This document shows, piece by piece, positions 17,972-27,302 of a stretch of 64,000 nucleotides of DNA. Numbering within the stretch: position 1 is the first letter of the stretch; the number at the start of each line of letters is the position of its first letter. The stretch is from JAFAXA01 sp963777325. GTDB lineage: Bacteria > Pseudomonadota > Alphaproteobacteria > Acetobacterales > Acetobacteraceae. A program made the position numbers and the translations under genes. The notes below the pieces were generated by a model. That model ran no database searches and was not told the DNA's origin. It saw only the letters and a list, made by a program, of their open reading frames with translations. The stretch covers positions 124,001 to 188,000 of the forward strand of contig CAVZQE010000018.1 of NCBI GenBank assembly GCA_963777325.1, read 5' to 3'.

Positions 17972-19048
17972 CTAGGCGTCTCCGCGCGGCGGCTCGCGTA
18001 TCTCCAGCCGCGCCGTCGGCAGCGTCTCCGGCATCTCGCGTTGTATGAAAGCGAGCAGCTTCTCGCGCACCTCGCACCGCAGATCCCAGGTCTGCGGCGC
18101 GTTGCGGGCGCTGACCAGGGCGCGCAGTTCGACCGTCCGCTCGCGGGCATCGCTCACCTGCAAGCTCACCACCTTGCCGTCCCAGAGCGCGCTGCCCTGC
18201 GCGATCCGGCTCAGCTCCTGGCGCACCGCCTCGACCGGCACCGTGTAATCCACATGGATGAACACCGAGCCGATCAGCGAAGCGGTCTCCCTAGTCCAGT
18301 TCTGAAACGGCTTTTCCAGAAAGTAGGAGAGCGGCAGGATCATCCGGCGCCAGTCCCACAGCCGGACCACGACATAGGTGGTGGTAATCTCCTCGACCCA
18401 GCCCCACTCGCCCTCCACGATCACCGCGTCCTCCAGACGGATCGGCTGCGTGATCGCGACCTGGATGCCGGCGATCACGTTGGTCAGCAGCGGGCGCGCG
18501 GCCAGGCCGAGAATCAGGCTCGCCGCGCCGGCGGAGGCGAACAGGCTGACGCCGTAGGATTGCACCGAGGGAAAGGTCATCAGCGCCGCGGCGATCGTGA
18601 CCAGACCGATCAGGATGTCGCCGACGCGCTTCAGCATGCGCATCTGCGTCAGGTGCTTGCGCGCCCACAGATTGTCGTCGGCGTCCAGGCGGAAGCGGTG
18701 CATGTAGAGCGTCGCCGCGATCTCGATCGCCCGCATGGCGCTCCAGCCAACCAGCACGATGAACGCGACCAGCAGTCCATGGCCGACGATCCCGAACCAT
18801 TCGCCCGACAAATGGGCGTACGGCAACACCGAGCCGAGGGCGAAGACGACGAGACCGAGCCGGCTCGGTCCCGTGGTTGCTTCGATAAAAGTTCGCAGAA
18901 AGCTGCGCTTCGACCCTTTCCGGGCCATTCCGGTGACCAGGCGCAGCGACAGGCGATGCACCGCCAGCGCCGCCAGGACGGCGAGCAGCAGGACGAAGGT
19001 GCCGGAAATCCACTCCGGCACCACGAAGTTGCTTGGCGGCTGCGTCAT
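17972..19048 (-). CDS. MscS-family mechanosensitive ion channel
   Basis: Small-conductance mechanosensitive channels release osmolytes on hypo-osmotic shock. The 358-residue protein has four or five hydrophobic segments in its first half. The pore helix follows (SLFASAGAASLILGLAARPLL, Ala/Gly-rich as in MscS TM3), then the beta domain with IAGIQVAITQPIRLEDAVIV and GWVEEITTTYVVVRLWD. The C-terminal cytoplasmic domain is complete. It appears monocistronic. Confidence 0.9.
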   Translation of the reverse strand: MTQPPSNFVVPEWISGTFVLLLAVLAALAVHRLSLRLVTGMARKGSKRSFLRTFIEATTGPSRLGLVVFALGSVLPYAHLSGEWFGIVGHGLLVAFIVLVGWSAMRAIEIAATLYMHRFRLDADDNLWARKHLTQMRMLKRVGDILIGLVTIAAALMTFPSVQSYGVSLFASAGAASLILGLAARPLLTNVIAGIQVAITQPIRLEDAVIVEGEWGWVEEITTTYVVVRLWDWRRMILPLSYFLEKPFQNWTRETASLIGSVFIHVDYTVPVEAVRQELSRIAQGSALWDGKVVSLQVSDARERTVELRALVSARNAPQTWDLRCEVREKLLAFIQREMPETLPTARLEIREPPRGDA

Positions 19049-19112
19049 TCGTTCCTCTCCGGCGCTGGCGGCAGTCTAGTCTAGCACCGGGAGGAACGGG
19101 CCGCCCGGCTGG

Positions 19113-20309
19113 TCACACGGGAAGGCCGCGCAGCCTTGCAACCGCCGTCATGACGCCGCGGATTTCCGCCAGTCCTTTCAGCCGCCCGATGGCGGAATAT
19201 CCCGGGAAACTCTTCTTTCCGGCATCGTCCAGCAGCTCATGCCCGTGATCGGGCCGGAACGGAATGCGCGCTCCCGCTCCGTCCGCGTCGAACCGGCGCT
19301 TCTGCTCTTCCAGCAGGATCTCGACCACGCCGACCATATCGGTATCGCCGCCCAGATGATCGGCCTCCATGAACGACCCGTCCGGTTCCTTGGCGACATT
19401 GCGCAGATGCGCGAAATGAATGTGTTCGGCAAACCTGCGCGCGACTGCAGGCACGTCGTTCTGCGGTCCGGCGCCGAGCGAGCCCGTGCAGAAGGTGACG
19501 CCGTTCGCCCCGGAGGGAAGGGCCGAGGTGATGAAGGCGAGATCGTCCGCGCCGGACACGATGCGCGGCAGGCCCATGATGTCTCGCGGAGGATCGTCCG
19601 GGTGGATCGCCATGCGTATGCCGTTCTCCTCGGCGACCGGGATGACTTCGCGCAGGAAACGCCCGAGATTCGCGCGCAGATCGTCGCGCGAGATGCCCTT
19701 GTAGCGGTCGAGCATGCGACGGAGCGACGGAATGTCGTACCGATCGAAAGCGCCGGGAAGACCGGCCATGATGCTGGCGAGCAGCGTCTCCTGGTCGCTC
19801 TCCGACGCCCGCTCGAACCAGGCGCGCGCCTTCGCCAGAACCTCTTCGGGGTAGTCGGCCTCCGCGCCCGGGCGTTTGAGCATCAGGCAGTCGAACGCCG
19901 CGAACTCGTGCGCGTTGAAGCGGAGCGCGCTGCCGCCGCCCGGAAGCGGATGGTAGAGTTCGGTGCGGGTCCAATCGACGACGGGCATGAAATTGTAGCA
20001 GATCGTCTTGATGCCGCAGGCGGCAAGATTGCGCATCGACTGGCGATAGGTATCGAAGAGACCGGACAGATCGCCCCCGCCGATCTTGATGCTCTCATGG
20101 ATGGGCAGGCTTTCGACGACGCTCCAGTGCAGCCCGAGCGCGGGGTTCGCCGCAATGACGGACTTCCGCTGCTCGATGGCCTCCACGCTCCAAAGCTCGC
20201 CGTACGGGATCTGATGCAATGCCGTCACCACGCCGGAAGCGCCCGCCTGGCTGATCGCATGCAGAGGGACCACGTCGTCCGGTCCGAACCAGCGCCAAGT
20301 TGCCTGCAT
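19113..20309 (-). CDS. uxuA: Mannonate dehydratase
   Basis: UxuA removes water from D-mannonate to give 2-keto-3-deoxy-D-gluconate, the committed step of glucuronate breakdown. The 398-residue protein starts MQATWRWFGPDD, a typical N-terminus. I chose ATG 20309 over 20330 because GGGGGAT lies just upstream. Conserved parts include YNFMPVVDWTRT, the metal-binding HPDDPP, CTGSLG and FRPDHGHELLDD. It is the last gene of a five-gene operon, 17 bp behind the second MFS gene. Confidence 0.95.
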   Translation of the reverse strand: MQATWRWFGPDDVVPLHAISQAGASGVVTALHQIPYGELWSVEAIEQRKSVIAANPALGLHWSVVESLPIHESIKIGGGDLSGLFDTYRQSMRNLAACGIKTICYNFMPVVDWTRTELYHPLPGGGSALRFNAHEFAAFDCLMLKRPGAEADYPEEVLAKARAWFERASESDQETLLASIMAGLPGAFDRYDIPSLRRMLDRYKGISRDDLRANLGRFLREVIPVAEENGIRMAIHPDDPPRDIMGLPRIVSGADDLAFITSALPSGANGVTFCTGSLGAGPQNDVPAVARRFAEHIHFAHLRNVAKEPDGSFMEADHLGGDTDMVGVVEILLEEQKRRFDADGAGARIPFRPDHGHELLDDAGKKSFPGYSAIGRLKGLAEIRGVMTAVARLRGLPV

Positions 20310-20326
20310 GTCTATCCCCCTGTTGT

Positions 20327-21655
20327 TCAACTCGTGATGGATGCCGGAATGTCGCCGGTTCGCGCTCCGCTCCCGCGCGGCGCCGTCTCGCTGAGCAAGG
20401 CCGTGCAGGCGAGCGTGATCAGCCCGACGACCACGACGTAGCTCGCGAGCAGCCAGGGCGTGCCGTTGCCGAGTGCGAGCAGCCAGCCCGCCGCGAGGCC
20501 GCCGACGGAGCCGATCAGAGCGCCGATCTGCTGCACGAAGGAGATGCCCGTGGCGCGCAGCCGTGTCGGGAACAACTCGGCGAAGAACGCCGCCTGCGGC
20601 CCATACATCGCGCTGTGCCCGAGCGCGATCACGCCCACCAATCCGAGCCAGATCAGCGCCTGGCGGTCGGCGTAGACCAGCCAGAACACCGGGAAGGCGA
20701 GCACGAGATTAATGAGCGCGCCCATGAGATAGACCGGGCGGCGGCCGATCCTGTCGGACAAAGCGCCGAACATCGGAATGGTCGCGAGTTCGATCAGGAT
20801 GGCGATCAGCGTCGCCGAGGTCATGACCGGCTTCGGAACGCAGCGATTGACGGCATACGCCGTCAGCAGCACCGCGTAGGTCGTGAAGACCGTGCTCTCC
20901 AGCAGCTTGGCGCCGCAGCCCAGCAGGAGGTTGCGGCCGCATTGCGCGAAGACGGCGCGCAACGGATGCGGCTCACGATGCTGCTCGCGTTGGAACAGCG
21001 GCAACTCCGACAGGTTGAGCCGGATATAGAGGCCGATGACGACCAGCAAGGCGCTCAGCAGGAACGGGATGCGCCATCCCCAGGAGATGAACGTCGCGTC
21101 GGACATGGTCGCAGTCAGAAGGGCGAACAGGCCGAGCGGCAACACGAACCCGGCCGGCGCGCCGATCTGCACCCAGGCGCCGAAATAGCCGCGCGATCGC
21201 GGCGGCGCGTGCTCGAAGGTGATCAGGATCGCGTTACCCTGCTCGCCGCCGATGCCGAACCCGTGCAGGAGCCGGATGAACAGCAGCGTGAGCGGCGCCG
21301 CGATGCCGATCGTCGCATAGGTGGGCATCAGCCCGATCACGAAGGTCGCGGTGCCGACAATCAGCAGCGTCGCGACCAGCGCGAGCTTGCGGCCCTTGCG
21401 GTCGCCGATGATGCCGAACACGAGACCGCCGATCGGACGCGCGACGAAGCCTGCGGCATAGGTGCCGAGCGCAACGAGCGACCCGATCAGCGGATCGAAG
21501 TTCGGGAAGAACAGCTTGTTGAAGACGAGCGCCGACGCGGTCGCGTAGATGAAGAAGTCGTACCACTCGACGGTGGTGCCGATGCAGGAGGCGATCGCGA
21601 CCCGGCGCAGCATGGCAGGGGTCGCGTCCGTGCCAGCGCTCGCGGCATCGCTCAC
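20327..21655 (-). CDS. MFS transporter, metabolite:H+ symporter (MHS) type
   Basis: A 12-segment transporter of 442 residues. TVEWYDFFIYATASALVF at the start and IIGDRKGRK between segments 2 and 3 mark the MHS branch of the major facilitator superfamily, which takes up carboxylates such as citrate, shikimate or alpha-ketoglutarate with protons. It overlaps the upstream dehydrogenase gene by 4 bp (ATGA), so it is translationally coupled within the hexuronate operon. The substrate is presumably a sugar acid. It is the second transporter in the operon, and the two belong to different MFS branches. Confidence 0.88.
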   Translation of the reverse strand: MSDAASAGTDATPAMLRRVAIASCIGTTVEWYDFFIYATASALVFNKLFFPNFDPLIGSLVALGTYAAGFVARPIGGLVFGIIGDRKGRKLALVATLLIVGTATFVIGLMPTYATIGIAAPLTLLFIRLLHGFGIGGEQGNAILITFEHAPPRSRGYFGAWVQIGAPAGFVLPLGLFALLTATMSDATFISWGWRIPFLLSALLVVIGLYIRLNLSELPLFQREQHREPHPLRAVFAQCGRNLLLGCGAKLLESTVFTTYAVLLTAYAVNRCVPKPVMTSATLIAILIELATIPMFGALSDRIGRRPVYLMGALINLVLAFPVFWLVYADRQALIWLGLVGVIALGHSAMYGPQAAFFAELFPTRLRATGISFVQQIGALIGSVGGLAAGWLLALGNGTPWLLASYVVVVGLITLACTALLSETAPRGSGARTGDIPASITS

Positions 21656-23139
21656 GTCTCGCCTCCGGATCGCGCGTGCAAGGTCGCCCGCACGCCGTTG
21701 CGGAGCAGCAATCCGAGCGCCTCCACCACTTCGGCACGGAAACCCCCATGCGCGACGAGATCAGGCGGGAAGATCTCCTTCACCCCGAACAGCGCCGCCG
21801 CGAGCTTTTCGGCATCATCGCCCGCTTTCGACGCCAACGCCGCGAGCCGCCCAGCGAGCGGATCGCTGATCTCGTAGGGGCGGCCGCGCTCGTCGCGCCC
21901 TTGCAGGAATCGCATCCAGGCGGCGACCACGAGCGCGACGCGGCGCGGCATCGTGCCCTGCCGCAGCCGGTCGAGCGCCGGTTGCAGCAGCCGCTGCGGC
22001 AGCTTCTGCGAACCGTCCATCGCGATCTGCAGCAGGCGATGGCGAATGGCGGGATTATGGAATCGCGTCGTGAGCTGCGCCGCGTACGCGGGCAGATCCA
22101 TGCCCGGCACGATCGGGATCACCGGCAGCAGATCCTCGTCCCAGAGCGCCCGCAGGAACGGCGGCAGCGCAGGCTCCGCCATCGCGTCCGCGACCGTCTC
22201 CAGCCCCAGGACGGCGCCGAGATACGCAAGCGTGGAATGCGCGCCGTTCAGCGCGCGCAGCTTCATCAGCTCGTATGGCCGCACGTCGCGCACCATCTCG
22301 GCGCCTGCTTGCTCCCAGCGCGGACGGCCGCGCACGAAGCGGTCCTCGATCACCCACTGCGAGAACGGCTCCGCGACGACCGGCCACGCGTCCGCATAGC
22401 CGAGCCGCGCGACCGTCACCCGATCGGCGTCGGTGGTCGCGGGCACGATGCGGTCGACCATCGTGCAGGGGAACGAGACTTCGCTCACGATCCACCCAGT
22501 GAGCGACGGATCGCGTAGCTCCGCATAGCGGCCGACGATGCGCGCCACGGTCTCGCCGTTGCTCGGAAGATTGTCGCAGACGAGCACGGTGAGGCCGCCC
22601 GCGCCGGCATCGCGGCGGCGGCGCAGCGCGTCCACGAGCAGGCCGGGCGCGGTGCGCGGGAAGGCCCGCGCCGCGAGATCCGCGACGATCCCCGGATGGC
22701 TCTCGTCCAGCGTTCCCGTGGCCGCGTCCTGGCAATAGGCTTTTTCCGTCACGGTCAGGCTGACGATGCGCACCTCCGGGTCGGTGAGGCGGCGCATCGC
22801 GCCCTCGGGATCGTCCGGCACCGTGATCACGTCGAGCACGGAGCCGACGACGCGGGCGCGGTCGCCATCTGGCCCGCGTTGCAGGACGGTGTAGAGCCCG
22901 TCCTGCGGCGCGAGCGCGTTGCGCACGTCCGGCGAGCGCAGGCTCATCCCCGCGATGCCCCATGCGCTCTCTCCCGCCGCCAGCCGGTCGTCGGTGTAGA
23001 CCGCCTGATGCGCGCGGTGGAAAGCGCCGAGGCCCAGATGCACGATGCCGCAAGCGACGCCGCGCCGGTCATAGGCCGGACGCGCCACCTCTGGCGGCAA
23101 TCCGGCCAGCGTCCGCTCGCCGAGCCGAGGGGCGGGCAT
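21652..23139 (-). CDS. uxuB: Mannitol dehydrogenase family oxidoreductase, likely fructuronate reductase
   Basis: The polyol dehydrogenase family reduces fructuronate to mannonate (UxuB) or oxidises mannitol. At 495 residues it has the N-terminal NAD site IVHLGLGAFHRAHQAVYTD and the catalytic Lys/Asn/His motif ELMKLRALNGAHS near residue 285. I place the start at ATG 23139, which overlaps the preceding MFS stop by one base (TGATG). The longer upstream frame is the shadow of that transporter. Being in one operon with mannonate dehydratase makes fructuronate reductase the best assignment over mannitol dehydrogenase. Confidence 0.88.
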   Translation of the reverse strand: MPAPRLGERTLAGLPPEVARPAYDRRGVACGIVHLGLGAFHRAHQAVYTDDRLAAGESAWGIAGMSLRSPDVRNALAPQDGLYTVLQRGPDGDRARVVGSVLDVITVPDDPEGAMRRLTDPEVRIVSLTVTEKAYCQDAATGTLDESHPGIVADLAARAFPRTAPGLLVDALRRRRDAGAGGLTVLVCDNLPSNGETVARIVGRYAELRDPSLTGWIVSEVSFPCTMVDRIVPATTDADRVTVARLGYADAWPVVAEPFSQWVIEDRFVRGRPRWEQAGAEMVRDVRPYELMKLRALNGAHSTLAYLGAVLGLETVADAMAEPALPPFLRALWDEDLLPVIPIVPGMDLPAYAAQLTTRFHNPAIRHRLLQIAMDGSQKLPQRLLQPALDRLRQGTMPRRVALVVAAWMRFLQGRDERGRPYEISDPLAGRLAALASKAGDDAEKLAAALFGVKEIFPPDLVAHGGFRAEVVEALGLLLRNGVRATLHARSGGET

Positions 23140-24425
23140 CAATGCACCACCGGCACGGCATCGTGCGGCGCGATGGCCTTGATCGGCCTGACGAAGACGA
23201 GCACGCACAACACGCCCAGGATCGCGATACAGCCCGCGAGGATGAAGGCGCTGGTGAAGTGTCCGGTGTATTGCACGATGTAGCCCGTGACCGCCGGCCC
23301 GATGATGCCCGCGCAATTCGCCATCATGTGGATGAACCCGCCGACGCCGCCGATATTCTCGCCGCGCACCGTGTCCTGCAGGATCGCCCAGTACGTGCTG
23401 CCCGTAAGATAGAGGAAGAACACGGCGGCGCTCATAAGCCCGAGCGCGCCGCCGACGGTCGTCACGAGACCCGCGAGCGCGACCGAGATCGCCGCGATGC
23501 TGAGGCAGACCGTCAGCACGAGCTTGCGCGCGAACAGCGCCCGTCCGGTGCGCCGGAACACCGCGTCCGACACCGCGCCGCCAGCGGCGAGGCCGAAAAA
23601 GCCGAGCACCCAGGGCAGCACCGTCGCGATGCTCATGTCCTTGATGCTGAGATGCTGGGCCATCGTGAGATAGCTCGGGAACCAGGTCAGGAAGAAGAAC
23701 AGGATGTAGTTGTAGCCGAAGAAGGCGAGGCCGGTCGCGAGCACGACGGGCTGCTTCAGATAGAAGCCGAGCGGCTGCGACGGCAGGCCCGCGGTCGGAT
23801 CGGCGTGGTCTTCCTCGATCTCGCGCAATTCCGCTTGCGTGATCGTCGGGTGCTCGCGTGGCGTCTCGGTCGCCAGCCGCGACCAGAAGATCACCCAGAT
23901 GAAGCCGAGCGCGCCGATGACGATGAACGATACTTGCCAGCCGAAGGCGACCGCGAGCAGGCCCACGATCGGACCCGCGATCGCGCCGCCGAGCGGCGTG
24001 CCGCAATTGGCGTAGCCGACCGCGCTCGCCGCCTCACGATGCGGAAACCAGTTGTTGACGACCTTGTTCATCGTCGATGAGAGCGGACCCTCGCCGACGC
24101 CGAAGAACACCCGGATCACCAGCAACGAGACGAAGCCCGTCGCGGCCGCCGTCAGCGCGCAGAAGGCGGACCAGACGGTCATCGCCAGCGTGAACACGCG
24201 CTTCCCGCCGAGCTTGTCCGAGGCCCAGCCGCCGATGAAGTTGAAGATCGCGTAGCCGACGAAGAAGGCCGAGAAGATGAGGCCGAGATCGGCCGGCGTC
24301 AGGCCGAGATCCTTTGTCACCAGCGGCGCCGCGACGGACAGCGCGGAACGGTCGAGATAGTTGACGATGCCGGCCAGGAACAGCAGCGACACGATCTGCC
24401 AGCGTTTTTTCTTGAGCATGAACAT
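23139..24425 (-). CDS. MFS transporter, anion:cation symporter (hexuronate/galactonate-like)
   Basis: A 428-residue, 12-segment transporter. NYLDRSALSVAAPLVTKDLG at the first segment and FGVGEGPLSSTMNKVVNNWF are hallmarks of the ACS branch, which includes ExuT, GudP and DgoT for hexuronates and aldonates. It is the first catabolic gene after gntR (29 bp gap), and its stop overlaps the start of the dehydrogenase gene. Uptake of glucuronate, fructuronate or a related acid is inferred from the operon. Confidence 0.9.
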   Translation of the reverse strand: MFMLKKKRWQIVSLLFLAGIVNYLDRSALSVAAPLVTKDLGLTPADLGLIFSAFFVGYAIFNFIGGWASDKLGGKRVFTLAMTVWSAFCALTAAATGFVSLLVIRVFFGVGEGPLSSTMNKVVNNWFPHREAASAVGYANCGTPLGGAIAGPIVGLLAVAFGWQVSFIVIGALGFIWVIFWSRLATETPREHPTITQAELREIEEDHADPTAGLPSQPLGFYLKQPVVLATGLAFFGYNYILFFFLTWFPSYLTMAQHLSIKDMSIATVLPWVLGFFGLAAGGAVSDAVFRRTGRALFARKLVLTVCLSIAAISVALAGLVTTVGGALGLMSAAVFFLYLTGSTYWAILQDTVRGENIGGVGGFIHMMANCAGIIGPAVTGYIVQYTGHFTSAFILAGCIAILGVLCVLVFVRPIKAIAPHDAVPVVH

Positions 24426-24454
24426 TCCTCCGATTGTTGCGTAGCGTCGCCGCT

Positions 24455-25147
24455 TCAGCTTCCGGCCGGCCCGGCCCCAGGTTCCGTATCCGACAGGCCG
24501 AGTTGCTCGATGGTCCTATACACCTCGCGCAGATGCACGCGGAGCGCCGCGGCTGCGATATCCGGGTCGTGCTGCGAGACGGCGTCGACGATCGCCCGGT
24601 GCTGGCGGATGAGATGCGGGATGTGCTCCGCGACCGGAAGGCTGAGCCAGCGCACGCGATCCAGATGCGGTTTGCTATGCTTGATCATCCGCCACACGCC
24701 GTCGCGCCCGGCGATTCCGCTGAACTGCTCGTGCAGGCGTTCGTCGAGGCTGTAGAATCCGTCCAGGTCGCGCATCTTCTGCGCCAGTTCCTGCAGCACC
24801 AGGGTGGCGCGGAGCGCGGCGATGCCAGCAGCGTCGATACGGGCCGCCGCCTCCTGGATGACGGCGCATTCGAGATGCTCGCGAACGAACTGCGCCTCGC
24901 TGACAGCCGCGTGGCGGATCGGCGTCACGTAGATGCCGGATTGCGGAAAGATCTCGACCAGTCCCTCGTCGGCCAGGCGCAGCAGCGCCTCGCGCACCGG
25001 CGTCCGGCTGACGCTCAGCTCCTCGGCGATCTCGTTCTCGGCGATCCGGCGGCCGGGCGGCAGCACCGTGCGAACGATCTGGTCGCGAAGCCGGTCATAC
25101 ACCGTCTCGGACAGGCGCGGCCGGGTAAGAAGGGCGCGGGTTGTCAT
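24455..25147 (-). CDS. GntR-family (FadR/FCD) regulator of the hexuronate operon
   Basis: A 230-residue regulator. An N-terminal winged helix (about 12-75) contains ENEIAEELSVSRTPVREALL. The C-terminal FCD ligand domain (about 85-220) has the usual metal-binding Asp/His positions in DERLHEQ and RQHRAI. FCD regulators commonly sense sugar acids and repress their catabolic genes. It heads the operon with the MFS, uxuB, MFS and uxuA genes and is divergent from an idonate dehydrogenase-type gene. A dyad sits 10 bp before its start, consistent with autoregulation. Confidence 0.9.
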   Translation of the reverse strand: MTTRALLTRPRLSETVYDRLRDQIVRTVLPPGRRIAENEIAEELSVSRTPVREALLRLADEGLVEIFPQSGIYVTPIRHAAVSEAQFVREHLECAVIQEAAARIDAAGIAALRATLVLQELAQKMRDLDGFYSLDERLHEQFSGIAGRDGVWRMIKHSKPHLDRVRWLSLPVAEHIPHLIRQHRAIVDAVSQHDPDIAAAALRVHLREVYRTIEQLGLSDTEPGAGPAGS

Positions 25148-25156
25148 CCATGGATT

Positions 25157-25172
25157 GGTATATTAGTATATC
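25157..25172. promoter_or_regulatory. Dyad operator between gntR and the idonate dehydrogenase gene
   Basis: GGTATATTAGTATATC is an imperfect inverted repeat (12 of 16 positions symmetric) and strikingly AT-rich in GC-rich surroundings. FadR-subfamily GntR proteins bind short palindromes with a TATA-like centre. It lies 10 bp upstream of the gntR start and 56 bp upstream of the divergent dehydrogenase start, so one protein could control both directions. The overlap with promoter elements is inferred. Confidence 0.55.
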
Positions 25173-25227
25173 GCTTACCGCAAGGGGGGTCGAAGCGCAT
25201 CCTCCGGCAAACGAGGGGAGAGAAACC

Positions 25228-26265
25228 ATGCGCGTCTGCGTCATTCACAAGGCCGAGGATCTAAGGCTGGAGGAACGCCCCGATCCCGTTGTGCCGCCGC
25301 GCGGCGTGAAGGTCCGAGTGCGGGCCGGCGGCATCTGCGGGTCGGACCTGCACTACTATTTCGAGGGACGGAACGGTGACTTCCTGATCCGCGAGCCGCT
25401 GATCCCGGGCCACGAGTTCTCGGGCGAGGTGGCGGAGGTCGGATCGGAGGTCGGCCGCATCCGGCCCGGGCAGCGGGTCGCGATCCATCCCGGCCGCAAT
25501 TGCGGGCACTGCTTTGCGTGCCGCGAGGGCCGGGGCAATCTGTGCCGCAACGTCTTCTTCATGGGCAGCGCCAGCAAGTTCCCGCACATGCAGGGCGGCT
25601 TCGCCGACTACGTCGTGGTGGACGAGAGCCAGATCTACCCCGTCTCCGAGGGCCTGCCCTTCACCACCGCCGCGTTCGCGGAGCCGCTCGCCGTCTCGCT
25701 GCACGCGGTGGAACGCGCGGGGCCGATGCTCGGCCGCTCGGTGCTCATCACCGGCGCCGGACCGATCGGCCTGCTCGTGCTGCTCGCGGCGAAGCGGGCC
25801 GGGGCGGAGACGATCACCATCACCGACATCCTGGACCAGCCGCTGGCGCTCGCCCGGCGCGTCGGTGCGGACGCGACCGTCAATGTCGCGACGGATAGCG
25901 AGGCGCTCGCCCGCACGGTCCGGGAGACCGCCGGCTTCGAGGTCGCGTTCGAGGTCTCGGGCAATCCGGCCGGCCTCGCCACCTGCCTCGAATCGACGCG
26001 CCCCGGCGGGACCGTCGTGCAGGTCGGCACGCTGCCGCCCGGCAAGTTCCCGGTCGCCGGCAACCTCGTCATGGCGAAGGAGATCGATCTGCGCGGCGCG
26101 ATGCGCTTCGACCGCGAATTCGCGCACGCCGTCGCCTGCCTAGACCGGGGTCTGATCGACGTGGCGCCTTTGCTCACCGCCTGCTTGCCGGCGGATCAGG
26201 CCTCCGACGCGTTCGGCCTCGCCAAGCGGCGGGACCAGCACTCGAAGGTGCAGATCACGTTCTGA
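25228..26265 (+). CDS. Zinc-dependent alcohol dehydrogenase, L-idonate 5-dehydrogenase-like
   Basis: A medium-chain dehydrogenase of 345 residues. The catalytic zinc region is GGICGSDLHYYFEGRNG with PGHEFSGEV. The structural zinc Cys cluster is NCGHCFACREGRGNLC, and the Rossmann motif is ITGAGPIG. HYYFEGRNGDF and GFADYVVV resemble L-idonate 5-dehydrogenases, which make 5-ketogluconate. I start at ATG 25228, after GAGGGGAGAG, not at the earlier TTG, which would run through the operator. It is divergent from and probably co-regulated with the hexuronate operon. Confidence 0.88.
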   Translation: MRVCVIHKAEDLRLEERPDPVVPPRGVKVRVRAGGICGSDLHYYFEGRNGDFLIREPLIPGHEFSGEVAEVGSEVGRIRPGQRVAIHPGRNCGHCFACREGRGNLCRNVFFMGSASKFPHMQGGFADYVVVDESQIYPVSEGLPFTTAAFAEPLAVSLHAVERAGPMLGRSVLITGAGPIGLLVLLAAKRAGAETITITDILDQPLALARRVGADATVNVATDSEALARTVRETAGFEVAFEVSGNPAGLATCLESTRPGGTVVQVGTLPPGKFPVAGNLVMAKEIDLRGAMRFDREFAHAVACLDRGLIDVAPLLTACLPADQASDAFGLAKRRDQHSKVQITF

Positions 26266-27142
26266 CGTAGGCCGAGCCGTCCTCCGCGCGCGCGGGAGCC
26301 TGCACGTAGCGGCCCTGCTTCGGGACCGCTACGGTCGCGAACTCCCGCGCCAGATGGTGCAGCGCGCGCGTCATCGCCGGACCCTGCATCGCCCGCCCAT
26401 GTCCGGTGATCGCGAGATCGGGGTCGAGCGCCGCCAGCGCCGCGACCGACGCGGCCGACTTCTCCCAGTCGATCGTAAAGTAGCGCGGCGGCCCGTGCAG
26501 TTCGGCCGTTTGCAGCGCCGTCGCATAGACCGACTCCGCCGTCGTCGTGACGAAGGCGTCTCCGGCGATCAGCGTGCGATCCGCCGCCCGCCACAGCGAG
26601 ACGTGGCCGGGCGAATGGCCGGGCGTGTGCAGCCATCGCCATCCGGGCATAAATGGAACGCTGTGATCCTCGGGCAGCGGCCGCAGGCGCCGGCCGACAT
26701 CGACCGGCCGGGTCGGATAGAGCGATGACAGCGCCGCCATCAGGCCGCCGCCGACGCTCGGATCGCCGGGCGGGTAGGCGGCCTCGCCGTTGAGATACGG
26801 GTGTTCGAGGCGGTGCGCATAGACCGGCGCGTCCCACTCCTCGGCCAAATCCTCGAGCGCGCCGACATGATCGAAGTGACCGTGCGTCAAGATGATCGCG
26901 GCCGGCCGCGCGCCCTGCCCGAACCGCGACTCGGCCGCACTTCTGATAACGGGCTTGCCGCCGGTCACGCCCGCGTCGATCAGCACCCATTGCCGGTCGC
27001 CTGCCTGGGGATGGCCGTAGAAAACCACGTTCACCATGACGACGCGGATATAGGCGAGGTCGGGAGCGATCTCGTGGGTGCCGTCGCCCCGGTCGGTCTC
27101 GGCGGCTCTGGCCTCAGTGCCAAGGGGTTCCTGCTGTGTCAT
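26255..27142 (-). CDS. MBL-fold metallohydrolase
   Basis: A 295-residue metallo-beta-lactamase-fold hydrolase. The metal motif THGHFDHVG (HxHxDH) is near residue 88, followed by HTPGHSPGHVSLW, AGDAF and ITGHG, so both metal sites look complete. It has no signal peptide, so it is cytoplasmic. The substrate is unknown; thioesters, lactones or phosphoesters are all possible. It is convergent with the dehydrogenase gene, and the last 11 bp of the two genes overlap. Confidence 0.85.
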   Translation of the reverse strand: MTQQEPLGTEARAAETDRGDGTHEIAPDLAYIRVVMVNVVFYGHPQAGDRQWVLIDAGVTGGKPVIRSAAESRFGQGARPAAIILTHGHFDHVGALEDLAEEWDAPVYAHRLEHPYLNGEAAYPPGDPSVGGGLMAALSSLYPTRPVDVGRRLRPLPEDHSVPFMPGWRWLHTPGHSPGHVSLWRAADRTLIAGDAFVTTTAESVYATALQTAELHGPPRYFTIDWEKSAASVAALAALDPDLAITGHGRAMQGPAMTRALHHLAREFATVAVPKQGRYVQAPARAEDGSAYVRT

Positions 27143-27302
27143 GCTGCGAGACCTTCCTCATACTTCCGCGAGAGCGACGGGTCGGCGCGTCGGCACCACT
27201 GCTTCAACGAGACCCGACCAGAGTGGCACAGCGACGTCGCCGCTTGAAGCTACGCCGTCCCCTCTCGGGAGCCGAGCGCCGCCCTTGCCTCGTCTCCCCC
27301 TT

